Origin: Isoetes taiwanensis
Lineage: Eukaryota > Streptophyta > Lycopodiopsida > Isoetales > Isoetaceae
Length of the DNA: 64,000 nt
Direction: 5' to 3'
NCBI GenBank assembly: GCA_021234155.1
Contig: JAJEKV010000097.1
Coordinates: 1,612,001-1,676,000, forward strand
The first letter of the stretch is position 1; the number at the start of each line of letters is the position of its first letter. Below, one piece after another: positions 48,151-58,641 of this stretch. Made by a program: the position numbers and the translations under genes. The notes under the pieces were generated by a model. That model was not told the DNA's origin. It did no database searches and saw only the letters and a program-made list of their open reading frames with translations.

Positions 48151-48689
48151 ATATCATAGAATATGGAGTTCATTCTTTTTAGTATTTATAGATACAATTA
48201 CCAATTACGTGTTAAATATCTAAACTGCCAAGTGTCCAGCCAAGGTCTGCTCACACATGAGGTAGACGTTTTTTCAAATGGCTTTTTGAAATAATTTGTA
48301 GATAATTTGTTCTAGACAAACATGAGCTATATCATGTCAAGCGGCAAAGGTAAAGCTATTTGCATGTGTCATATTTCAATTGGTTGTATTTCATGTAGTC
48401 CACATATAATGCATTCCATACGACCTATGGGCATTTTGATGACTTCTAGATAGTAATGTGTTCCAAATAGCTGATTGTTAATACAGGTGAATGACTGCCA
48501 TTGGCTAAAATTTTAAAGTAACTTGCTAGAAATTTTAAAGTAAATGAATTATTTAAACCACGTAGGAATAAACAATTAAGTGTAAGAGCACGTTAGGGGT
48601 GTACATGTTTTGAAAACTACCAAAAAAATACTTTGAATAGTCAAATATGACAATATTTTTTGGGTTCTTAACATCTTGTTGCCATCATA

Positions 48690-48875
48690 AGGTACCTTAC
48701 AACATTCTTGAACATAGCACGATTTCCTTTAGTAAAATGTTATGTAGACCCTAACATGCTTTCACCCACCATAACATTCTTGAGTTCACCCTTTATAGTG
48801 CAAGACTAATAGTAACCTGCTTTCTATAGACGATAAAAATACATCCATTCATTCATTCTTAGATCCCAAAGAAGT
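48690..48875 (+). mobile_element. solitary LINE-A 3' end with (ATTC)n tail
   Basis: Only TTTCTATAGACGATAAAAAT and the (ATTC)n tail at 48850-48868 are recognisable. Upstream GTGCAAGACTAATAGTAACC loosely resembles the 3' block spacer of the other copies. Confidence 0.5.
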
Positions 48876-48879
48876 CCAT

Positions 48880-50080
48880 CTGATCTGGAAGTATGGAAGA
48901 ATTTACCCTCGGTTGGTCTGGCGGGGGCAAGGGTGCATTGCTGACGTGGAAAACATCTCGGCACGCCATCCAAGATCTGTGCTGATGTATCAAGCCGCCC
49001 GTTATCAGCCGTGGCACGAGAGGTGGGTAATGGAAAAGCCCCTAAAACTTTTTCCTGGTCCTAAATTGGAGAAACAACAGCCATTCCAGCCTGTTCAAAC
49101 CATGTGCGTTGCTTTGGATTTAGAAACAAAGCAAAATACTTTGCATTCTTGGGAGATGGGTCACTAGGAGTACTACATTGGAAAAACATGGAAGCCTCCT
49201 TCTTGGCACCAAAAGACCAAGTTCCACATTCAAGTCAAGCTAAATGTATAGAATCCCATTATTCCAAGATCTGCCCTTTATTCCAAGATCTGGACTGTAC
49301 ATAGCGATCCTCGTTTGTGGGGTATGCATGTACACGTTTTTGTATACTGTATATTAAAGTTTGCAAAATACTATAAAGTTTGAGAGAATGTACTTAATGG
49401 TATTAATTTTGTACATGTATTATAAATATATTTTTGGGGCTCTCGCTGCCCTACGTAACCCCCCCGTGTGAATATGCACCCAAACCAAAGGGGGTTTAAG
49501 GGGGATTTTAATTTAAATGTGTTAAATGCAATGGTCTATGTTAATAATATTAATGGTTGTTATGGGTTGATTGTTATATTAAAAAAAAATTTGGGCCCTT
49601 CGAGCCCTAACTAAAGCAAACATAGGTAAACTTTATGGGTCTAAACATTAATTACTAAAAAACACAATAACATCAAAACAAACAAATTATTTCCATTGCA
49701 TACCAAGAGCCGCCCAAATATACGCAAACACATTACCCAAATATACGCAAACACATTTAAAATGGGCAAAAACAACAATAACGTCATATAAGTTTACTGA
49801 AAGGGGCCATGGCGCCAAAATATAAAGCCAGTACCACCCATGCAGCCATGCTTGAAATTCTCAAATATATGATGACGAACTTTACTCCTTTCTTCAGCTG
49901 TTTTTGTGTTTTCTTAAGTTTTGTTACAAAGAAGCATGTAAAAATTGCTTGATTTTTCCGCAACATATTGTCTCAAAAGAAATTATGCAATATCCCCTTG
50001 ACTGGGAGTAAAGGGCTGGATAAACTCTGTTTGCATTCTTGTAAATTTGTAGCAGATATGAATATAATGAGGTAGCCATG
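48880..50080. other. stretch without recognised gene
   Basis: A plus frame at 49104-49304 reads FRNKAKYFAFLGDGSLGVLH in protein-like fashion, but no family is recognised. 49.35-49.8 kb is AT-rich and empty. Confidence 0.3.
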
Positions 50081-50130
50081 CAACTCTGAATAGCTATTGC
50101 TGTTGTTACAGCCAGGCTAAGTTCTCTGCC

Positions 50131-50423
50131 AGCTTTGGGAAGATAAGATGACCAGAAGTTTCCCCATTCCATATTTATAACCTGCTCCAAATCAGGTGTC
50201 AATTCTTTAATAACATAATAATATGCTGATAACTTGCAAACAGGTTTGAAGAACATTACCATTGTACCAGACTTAGACATATCCCCTCGCAACTTTGGTA
50301 TAGCATCATCACGTTCTATATAGCAAGCATTGGTGCCAATTCCAAGAATCTCAGCTATGACCACATCACTATCCCAATAAGTACCATCGGCCAATGTGCC
50401 AACATGCCAACAGTATCATTTAC
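50131..50423 (-). pseudogene. hexokinase fragment, two internal exons
   Basis: Minus exon 1 (50423-50260) reads [41 protein letters not shown] and KSGTM. An intron of 78 nt (50259-50182, GTAATG...GAGCAG) follows, and exon 2 (from 50181) reads [17 protein letters not shown] before losing similarity. This is the hexokinase large-domain region with the GTGTNACY nucleotide-binding loop (here GIGTNACY) and NMEWG. An 8-bp duplication (GTTGGCAT/GTTGGCAC, near 50394-50412) breaks the frame between VNDTVG and LADG. No other hexokinase exons are nearby, so it is a captured or left-over fragment. Confidence 0.85.
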
Positions 50424-50503
50424 CTTATGATTTACCTGTTAAACAGAAATAGTTCAAGTCTTAGCTGTCTGCTTGAGATTCAAATGATTGAATTAACAAA
50501 AAA

Positions 50504-50707
50504 ATGATGATGGTGGTAGGATTAATCCTGTGGGGAGTATCAGCCCCTGTTCAATCTGCAAGATGTGTTCCGGCAGAGCGGGCAGTCCTGTTGAAGCTCA
50601 AGTCAGGGCTAAGGGAGTTCGGTGCCGCGTGGAACACCACAGACTGCTGCAAATGGGAGGGGATTACCTGCAGCAAAGCAGGGCATGTAACCGGCCTTGA
50701 TATGTAG
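50504..50707 (+). pseudogene. LRR receptor N-terminal fragment
   Basis: A 67-residue frame: signal peptide (MMMVVGLILWGVSAPVQSA), then the LRRNT_2 cap with CVPAERAVLLKLKSGLREFG and WNTTDCCKWEGITCSKAGHV. The DCC.W.G..C signature is typical of plant receptor-like proteins and kinases. The frame stops at TAG (50705) exactly where the first leucine-rich repeat should begin (GLDM-stop), and no LRRs follow. It is a truncated fragment, oriented opposite to its two neighbours. Confidence 0.85.
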
Positions 50708-50924
50708 TTGATCTCCACAAATTATTTGGATGCCAGTGTGCCCCTTTCTACCCTGGCGTGTCGCATGCAATTATCTGATGTACTCCACCTCTACTAGCCA
50801 TTCTGTCGGTGGCCAAATGCTAAATAGAAAAGGATCTACAATCAGAAGTTTACAGAAAACCCGCAGGGTAAAGCTTAAAAAAGTAAACATTAAAATAAGA
50901 AAATTGAACTCCCTGGGGTATGAT

Positions 50925-51355
50925 CCTAACAAGAAGGGTATCCCCATCGGCCTTGAAAGTGGGCATCATCTCCTCTCCCTTGACATTATGTACAAATGTT
51001 AAGCGTCCCTGTAGAAGGTTTTTCCATATTCTGTGTCCCACCTGTTTTTCCGTGATCTGCCCAATGTCATAACTCTGTAACACAAGGGGATAAGACAAGT
51101 CAGATGCATCATAGAAGGCATACTCAAATGTAAATACAACGCAATCGTATACTCCATCGCATTAGCTATCATCCTCAACGGTAATATGAGATAAATTGAA
51201 AGTCTAGAAATGCAAGAAAATGATCTTTGTGATCATCCAGGTCTCCATATCTCATTTCATAAACGTAAAGTTAAAACAACAAATAGACAAAAGCATACTC
51301 TGATGGCTGCTGCAAAGAAATGATGCAGCTTGGTAAGAAGGTAGCGGAACCACAT
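50925..51355 (-). pseudogene. 5' part of a plant S26-like protein gene (non-catalytic type)
   Basis: Exon 1 (51355-51299) encodes MWFRYLLTKLHHFFAAAIR and ends in a GTATGC donor. Exon 2 (51074-50925, after TTACAG) encodes SYDIGQITEKQVGHRIWKNL, LQGRLTFVHNVKGEEMMPTF and DGDTLLVR. This matches the plant S24/S26-family protein with WFRY at its start and KGEEM.PT at the peptidase core, where the usual catalytic serine (S-M-x-P-T) is replaced by glutamate. The 5' leader (51356-51560, with an ACTTAGGGTTTT stretch) looks genuine. The rest of the protein is missing: after LLVR the frame runs out and the LRR and hexokinase pieces follow. Confidence 0.6.
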
Positions 51356-51599
51356 TGAATCTACCAAGATTTTCCGAGAAGGGGCTCTGGGGCGGCCCCT
51401 GCTCCAAGCTTACGAGTAGTATAGCTGCCGGCGCTTTCCTCCGCAAGACGGAAATTAGGATTCAGGGTTTGCATTTGCAAAAGGAATTGTCGGAGAGCAG
51501 AACAAAACCCTAAGTTGAAGAGTCTCGAGCCTTGCATGTAAAGCAAGGAAAAAATACTTTTTGTTAGCATAGAACCTTAAATTATAAAAAATATATATC

Positions 51600-53010
51600 A
51601 AAATCTAGATGTACCGATTAGTACGTCTCATGGAATACTATCAACAAATCATATAAAAACCTTAGAAAAAAAAGTACAAAAATACAAAAACAACCCCCTG
51701 TTATAATGCTAGATATTGATAAATATTTGTGGTGTTGCGAAGTTCCATTCCGTTTTGGAAGTTAGCATCAAATAAGCAAGGTGATAAAAGGATTGTGATA
51801 AACTTTACCCTTCTATGAGCCTTTAAGGGAAGTAATTTTTGTTTTGACATGCCGTTCCACGGAAGTTTGTAACTCGGAACTCACATATGTAAAATATCCA
51901 TCAAATTATTTGGCATTTGTGATGCTCTATTTTACCACATTACCAACAAAGGTTAGAAATATGATAATTTTTTATTGTCAATGGTAAAGACTAAAGAATC
52001 ATTAACTTCTAAAAAATTATTGTGCTCTAATGTTAAGTATAAAGCAATGTTTGGCATAATAAACACAGAAAGACAAGGTTGTTTTGCCCCCATGGCCAAC
52101 ATGGTATTAAAATATTTAAGGGCCACATTTCCAATTGGGCCTTCTCTCGCAAGTGACACTTGCACATGAAAGGGTTTTTTAAGAGGTAGTTCTATATTAG
52201 GTGCACAAATGTTGACATGGGTTTTTAAGAGGTAGCTATATTAGGATGTTTGTTTGTTTTAATCAGAATGGTTAGTGACAATTCATTTCTCATATACTTC
52301 AAATGATACTGATATTTTAGGGATCAAGAATGAAATTCTTGTTGAAAACAAAAATCAAGTATCAAGTATTGTATTGTTTTGAAATAGCAATTTTGATTGA
52401 TTGTGAAAACATGACTTTTGAAGATGATTTAAGCCACTTCACCCTCGAGGGACGGAGGGCAACCCTCCGTGCGCAGCACCTTGTTTTATTTTTTATAGTT
52501 CTCCCATATAGTAGAAATATATAAATAAACAGAATAAATGTAGAATAATTGAAATAAAAGAAGCTTTGAAAATGCATTAAAATTTATGCAACTACCATTG
52601 TGCCTTGACCTCTCCTCAAAATTAAGTTGCAGTAAGCTAGTTAATGATTTATTATCTCTCCTTTGCAACTCTCATGCCCCTACAAAATATTAGGTAGAAA
52701 CCCTCCTTTTGCCCTGATCTCTCGTGTTTTGGGATCAAGTTGTACTGAGATAGTCAGCTGTTTCTCATTCTCTTTATATTCATGGACGGCATATAAAACA
52801 TAAGAAAATGAGCCTCATTAAGGACAGAATGATTTGTCGTTGTCATACGTTGGTTGGTCTTTGTGGACATTAATGGCTCGTATTCTATGTTAGTACTTGC
52901 TAGTCCAGACACGCCGTTTTCGCCGGTCCCAACGACATCTATCCTTGACTACTTGGCTGTCATGCAGGATATATATCCATGGGACATCTTTCATGCAAAA
53001 TCATATACAA
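51600..53010. other. AT-rich stretch without recognised gene
   Basis: The only structure seen is a short perfect hairpin ACGGAGGG-CAA-CCCTCCGT at 52453-52471 beside a CCCTCGAGGG palindrome. Frames here are short and AT-driven. Confidence 0.4.
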
Positions 53011-53017
53011 CTAACTC

Positions 53018-53119
53018 AGTGGGTGTTTGACCTCGATGGGGATAAATGTTAGTGGTAATGTGTGGAAAAGTGGGTGTTTGACCTCAATGGGGATAAATGC
53101 TACTGGTAATGGGTGAAAA
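53018..53119. repeat. 51-bp tandem duplication
   Basis: The unit starting AGTGGGTGTTTGACCTCGAT occurs at 53018-53068 and, with a few changes, at 53069-53119. Confidence 0.85.
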
Positions 53120-53429
53120 ATGCACGAGTTGGAGTCAACATTCTTTAAATATACAAACATTGGAAGCTCGGGTGGAAGTGTTTGGGCAACTGAAAAACAC
53201 CCATTGTATAGGTAGGCCCTGAACATTTGTGGTCATAAAATCACTTAAGACTACCTAGTACATATAATATATGGACTCTTTTCAACAACCTTCTAAAAAA
53301 AAGAGATGCAAATTCCTTAACCACCACACAAATGCACCCAGACAGGAAAACACAGCATATCATGCAATGTCACGTGGCAGACACGTGGACCGAAGAACCG
53401 TCCTGAGGTTATATAGTGAAAGCCAAATG

Positions 53430-53530
53430 AAGGAATTCAAAAGAAGAAATTGAAATGAAGGAATTGAAGGAAGAAAAGAAGTGAAGGATAGCGAAGGAAG
53501 AAAAGAAGTGAAGGAAGAAAAGAAGTGAAG
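53430..53530. repeat. purine-rich GAAGGAAGAAAAGAAGT repeats
   Basis: Three near-copies of GAAGGAAGAAAAGAAGTGAA lie between about 53466 and 53530, preceded by looser GAAATGAAGGAATT units. All purines on the plus strand. Confidence 0.8.
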
Positions 53531-53551
53531 CGATTTTGGCATGCAATTTTG

Positions 53552-53934
53552 AAAATCGCTTAAGCGATTTTGAGATTTTTTTTTTCTTTTATTATTATTT
53601 TTTTTTTTTGGTCGTGGCGGCGTAATTCAGACCTCAGGGGGTGGCTGTGGCGAGCCGGTTAAAAAATCGCTTAAGCGATTTTGTTTTTTTTTTTTTTTTT
53701 TTTTCCCCGCAGCCGCGCCAGACCTCCGTCCTGCGGCGCCGACGGGCCTCGTCGCCAGATCCGTCTGCGGCAGGTCAGGCGGCAGCTCGTCGGCGCGGGC
53801 CTCGTCGGCGCTGGAAATCGAAAATCGCTTAAGCGATTTTCAGTTTTTTTTCTTTTTCTTACTTCCGGCAGGCAGTTTTCCGGCCGCAAAATCGCTTAAG
53901 CGATTTTCGGGAGCAAAATCGCTTAAGCGATTTT
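53552..53934. promoter_or_regulatory. five copies of a perfect 20-bp palindrome
   Basis: AAAATCGCTTAAGCGATTTT occurs at 53552-53571, 53663-53682, 53821-53840, 53888-53907 and 53915-53934, all without mismatch. Spacer DNA differs and includes GC-rich sequence (53705-53820) and T runs. A half copy (GAAGCGATTTT) lies at 53527-53537. The cluster ends about 800 bp upstream of the epimerase start codon. It could be binding sites for a dimeric factor or a remnant of a repeat; no function is shown by the sequence. Confidence 0.8.
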
Positions 53935-54019
53935 CGGGCGCCGGGGACCCCGATTTGGGGAGCCAAAAAAGACCTCGGAAAGAAACCTGAATGGTCTCTT
54001 TTCAGAAAGACGCACGCGG

Positions 54020-54070
54020 CTGACGCACGCGGCCGCACATTAGACATAAATAATCAGCCGCGTGCGTCAG
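54020..54070. repeat. 14-bp inverted repeat (hairpin)
   Basis: CTGACGCACGCGGC (54020-54033) is exactly reverse-complemented at 54057-54070, with a 23-nt loop. An overlapping direct copy GACGCACGCGGC starts at 54009. It lies just upstream of the likely epimerase leader. Confidence 0.85.
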
Positions 54071-54084
54071 TCCTATTAGCCAGA

Positions 54085-54743
54085 TGGAACACAGCTTGCT
54101 CCACTCCGTCGTCTGACCTTTTCAGCCGCCTCCCTTTCGATCTGCCGCTGTGTCTGATCCACGTTTTGTTCTCGGATTTCAATTTGCAAATGGTCACTCC
54201 GGTAAGATTTTACTTTCTTTTTTCTCTTCTTTCGAGTCTAAACTGTTGATCCAATCTTTTATCCTCGATTCGAATCCTCAAGCTCGATTATGGCATCTTT
54301 GTAGCATAAATTCCTTATTCGTGCCATACTTGTTATACTAGCTCCTCTTTACAGTTCCGGCTGTCTTGATTCTTTTTACTTCCACGTGCTCCATCTCCAG
54401 TTGTTTCTTTCGAGTTCGAAATGAGCTGGCACAAAGCTAATTATCAGCTTGTTTTTAAAAGAAACTATTCGTGAACCTTCGGACCTTTCTTGGAGTTTGT
54501 AAAGTTTGTGAAGTTCAGTTCGTATTTGTCCAAATAATTCGATGTTCATGTATGCTGAAGTTAACAAATGCTGATATATCTCTCTTGAACTAATGCTACG
54601 ATTTTTGGGGTAATAGGTCCTGCTATATCTTTCTGTTGAATTCAGATTTGGATAGGTTTACATATCAAAAGTTGAGCTGCGACAAGCTATATTCCTAGGT
54701 GGTGGTTTGAGGTCCCACACATTCGTGCACTTTCTTGTGAGAA
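54085..54743 (+). promoter_or_regulatory. probable leader region of the epimerase gene
   Basis: A pyrimidine-rich C/T stretch with CTCCGGTAAGATTT at about 54197-54210 looks like a leader exon ending in a GTAAGA donor. Several AG acceptors lie before the start codon (for example TTCCTAG at 54697). A leader intron of roughly 500 nt is therefore likely. No TATA box was identified. Confidence 0.35.
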
Positions 54744-56190
54744 ATGGAAAAAGACAGCAGTGATCCAGATATCATAACGTTGAAAGACCCTCTTGGTGCT
54801 TCTGCACAGGTATCATGTGTTTTCTTGCTATAGTGTGGAAATAAACGCCTGAAGTAACAAGGGGCAGGATCCTTATTATTGGTTCCATGGTCCAGGTAAA
54901 TTTGTTTGGAGGCCAGGTTACGTCTTGGAAGAATGATAAAGGAGAGGAATTATTATTTGTGACTAGCAAGGTGGCCAGCTTGTAACTAAACAGCTTAATC
55001 CCCATGCAATTCATAAGAGGCTGCATTTTAATGGTGCTTGTTGAATGCACGTATGCAGCCTTTGAAGCCACCTAAGGCTATCCGGGGTGGAATTCCAATT
55101 TGCTTTCCACAGGTCAGGTTCTTGAACTGTACAATTTAGTCATTTTGTCTAGCGCATTGACTTTTTTCATATGATGATAGTTCTCAAACTTTGGACCCTT
55201 GGAGCCTCATAGATTTGCAAGGAACAGGAAGTGGGCTGTAGACAGCAATCCTCCACCTCTTCCAGTTGGGAACGCTAAGGTTTTTGTAGATCTCATATTA
55301 TGCCAACTGTTGATGACCTTAAAATATGGCCTCACAGGTCCCTTTGATTACCCTCTCCATTTTTGCATCTGGATACAAAAACATCTTCCTGATGTTTTGT
55401 TGATACTGCAGCTTTGAGCTACGTCTACGAGTTGCACTGGCAAGGGGTGGCGGGAACTTGACTCTGACTGCTCGTGTCAGAAATACTAATAGCAAGCCAT
55501 TTACTTTCACATTTGCTTTCCATACCTATTTCCGGGTTTCAGATGTGAGGTAATGGGACTTGCATAGTCAATGCTTTTATTGTTTATTGTGCTTGTATTG
55601 TGTAAAGAACGAACTTCATTCTAGACTTCTAATTTCAATGTAGCGAGGTACGAATTGAGGGTCTGGAGACTTTAGAATATATGGACAATCTTCAGGAACG
55701 AGAGCGTTTTACTGAACAGGGAGATGCAATAACCTTTGATGGGGAGGTTTGCCATGCTCTTCTTCTTTTGTACTATGTAAGTAGTTCCTTGATTTATATG
55801 TACAGGCTGGCAGGTTGACAGGATTTATCTCTCTGCGCCAACAAAGCTTGCAATAATTGATCATGAAAAGAAAAGGACATTTGTACTGAAGAAAGAGGGT
55901 CTTCCTGATGCAGGTACTTGCGTTTTTATATTGTTTATTGTTGTATGTTGGAAATGAATATTTGAATGTTGGTTTCAGTTGTATGGAATCCATGGGAGAA
56001 GAAGGCTAAAGCTTTGCCAGATCTGGCTGATGATGAGTACAAGTACATGGTTTGTGTAGAAGCAGCTGCTATAGAAGTTCCAATCACTTTGAAGCCTGGA
56101 GAAGAATGGAAAGGTCGCCACGAATTGTCAGCTGTGTTGTCAAGTTACTACAGTGGCCAGCTTGATCCTGGAAGGGTTGTGAATGGGTGA
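54744..56190 (+). CDS. glucose-6-phosphate 1-epimerase (8 coding exons, 1-nt deletion in exon 4)
   Basis: Aldose 1-epimerase-family protein of about 301 residues that interconverts alpha- and beta-glucose 6-phosphate in the cytosol. Exons: 54744-54809, 54896-54970, 55059-55112, 55181-55337, 55412-55549, 55644-55746, 55814-55913, 55979-56190. All seven introns are GT-AG and 65-94 nt long. Motifs: GGQVTSWKNDKGEELLF, KPPKAIRGGIPICFPQFSNF, RFARNRKW, FAFHTYFRVSD (catalytic His about residue 155), GLETLEYMDNL, FTEQGDAITF, WNPWEKK, CVEAAAIE (catalytic Glu about 259) and ITLKPGEEWKGR. The start is the ATG giving the usual short N-terminus before ITLKDPLGASA. In exon 4, after VDLIL at 55300, one base is missing (TG where a codon is expected), so PTVDDLKIWPH continues in another frame. 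Either a sequencing error or a recent inactivating mutation explains this; every other exon joins in frame. Confidence 0.9.
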
Positions 56191-58630
56191 ACGGTGTATG
56201 CTGTGTTGAGTGGAATTTTTTGGGTGTAGGAATGTGACCAGCAACACAGAGCTTAAAATTTTGAAACAGGCAGTTGCAATTGTTGCCATATTTTGTAGGC
56301 ATATGATTGACCATTGGGAATTCATGCTGGTAGATATGATAGCTGTATACAGATTCCTTCGCTAACTCTGCCTCTAATTGATGAGATTAAATGTATCTTG
56401 TATCAAGTATTTGAGGGTTACGAAGCAGCTAGTGCCGTGAAAGTGAATATGCCATGTGTATTTTTCCTTTGCATGGATGGGCTTCATCCGGACCTTTTTA
56501 GATTTTTTTTTAAATCAAAATACTGTTATCAGAATGGTAGTGCTATGATAACTGTTCCCAAGTTATCATTCACTTGATTACTTTGTAATCAATCTTTTTA
56601 GATTGCTCCTGTATATTTTAACCGGAAAAAAAAGGGAAAAAAAAAAGGATTTGTTTAGTGTATAAATTCGTGAGCTATGGACATCTGATATATCTGTATT
56701 TGGGTTCTATGGACATGCTTATAGCAAATACTTTTATCGTTGTTTAACTTTGGCTTTAACTATCCTGCAGATCATATGCTGAATGCACAACTTGTTCAGG
56801 GGTTTTGAGTTTTTCCATTATGGTTCAGCTTGTTTCCATCTCCTTTCAGTAGGGGATGAGCTGTTGGTAAGTATGTATTGCTTATGTATTGACAATTTGA
56901 TCTTTATATTTATTCTGTTTCTAACTGCAAAGGTTTTGACAATTGTCTTTATATTTATTTTGGAGTATCTAACTGCAGAGGTTACCTTCTCTTTCTTTTG
57001 AATTTCAAATTCTCTCTGGATCATCCTTTCTATAGGCATGGTATATAACTAATGCGATGGATACTTTAATCCGAAGTGGAAAATTAGCAATGCGTGCAGT
57101 TCGGCAGATTTTCTAACCGGTGATAATTGCTATAACAATTTACTTGGCACAATTGTCGATAGATCACGTCGTATGACATTGGAGTTGCGATGTTTAGAAT
57201 TTGGAGATCCAGCTTATTAAGCTAACATGTACATGAATAAACTATGCAATCTGGCAATAATGGGTATGGAATATGGAAGCTGCTTCCAATATTTGACTTG
57301 TTTGCCTATTTGAAGGTTTTTATTTTCTGCCGTTTGAGGCTGGTCTGTTCGACGTGGTTCTCATTCTGAGATACTTTCAAAAATGTAGCACAACCAACAT
57401 TTCCAAAATATTGCCTTCATTTATTATTCCGTAGCTTAATGTTCAGCTCAGTGGTGATGGAACTCCGTAATGCAATCAAACTTGCAGGATAGCCTCTATT
57501 TTGGAAGTGCAAATTTTAAGTCCCACTCAACAACAGCAAGAAGGCTCCTGGATTCGTGGTGCTTGCTTTCTTGAGAGTTTGACGTACCAATCTCTCTGCG
57601 ACTCAAAGCCGAGATCTCTGGAATTAGGCCTGCTTGCCCACCATTATGAATGTCGGAATTGCAAAGACCAGTTCTAAATTGCCAGGACCAGGTCGGAATT
57701 GCAAGTCCGGTCCCAGGGTACCGGCAGTGTGGGATAAACTCTAAAAACTTAACAAGTATATTCCTTATACAATTTAAGCTAGGGGGGTGTATGAAAATAT
57801 AGATTCCATGGGGAAAAGTATGAAGAATATATATATTTTTTTTCTCGTCAGAGATTCTCGATTTCAGTTAGGATGTTACATTTCTCAGGCATTCGCTACA
57901 CACACTGCAAGTCAGTTCCCTCTCTAAGTTGCAAAACCTTTAATTAGACCAAATACATTACATAGTCATTTCTCTGTCTCTAGCAATCGTATTTGCATTG
58001 AGATATTATTAAAAGCATAAAAGCACAAATAATTGTCTAAAATCTTGACTTATTTTGTTATTATATTTACAATGTAGAAATTAGCAATATTTGTTTCTAT
58101 GGCTCTTGATTTGCAATTGCTTGGTTTTTGTCATGGCTGGATGAGATGTGCCAAGGCATTGAGGCACTTACAAGTTGGAGGAGAAAATATAAGGGTGAAA
58201 ATTTACCAAGTAAAACTTCATGGCGACGACATAAAATGAAGCATCACTGGAAAGCATTACGTAAGCTAGGTGCGCAAGGTGCAACGTGCACTAGATAATG
58301 TGAGTTCAGAAGGGCTACTAGGAAGAACAAAATGGAAATGAGACCTCTATGGAGGCTAATACAAGTATAAAAGGACTTTCATTGAAATTACTATGATATT
58401 ACACATTTTTTAAATCATGTAAAATTAATGCTACCAACATACGCACACGATTTTAACAAAAGCTCATTTAATGTTTTATAAAATGCTGGGCTTTTACACC
58501 ACGTAAGGGGCTCAGTGCAAGGCTCGATCATCTCCACAGCTCGTTCACCAACACACCCTTACATGACGTAAAAGCCCACAACAGCATTCTATATAATATG
58601 TATGAGGACTTTTGTTGACATTATGATATA
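56191..58630. other. downstream of the epimerase gene, no further gene seen
   Basis: The 3' untranslated region probably extends some hundred bases. A purine-rich GGAAAAAAAAGGGAAAAAAAA patch lies near 56622-56648. 57610-57720 has short internal repeats (TCGGAATTGCAA, CCAGGACCAG). No family recognised. Confidence 0.35.
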
Positions 58631-58641
58631 GTATGGGTGCA

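Noticed and set aside
52440-52480. Short GC-rich hairpin as a Helitron 3' end.
   Set aside because: The hairpin is followed by GCGCAGCACCTTG without a CTRR end at the usual distance, and no Helitron TC start was seen near the captured gene fragments.
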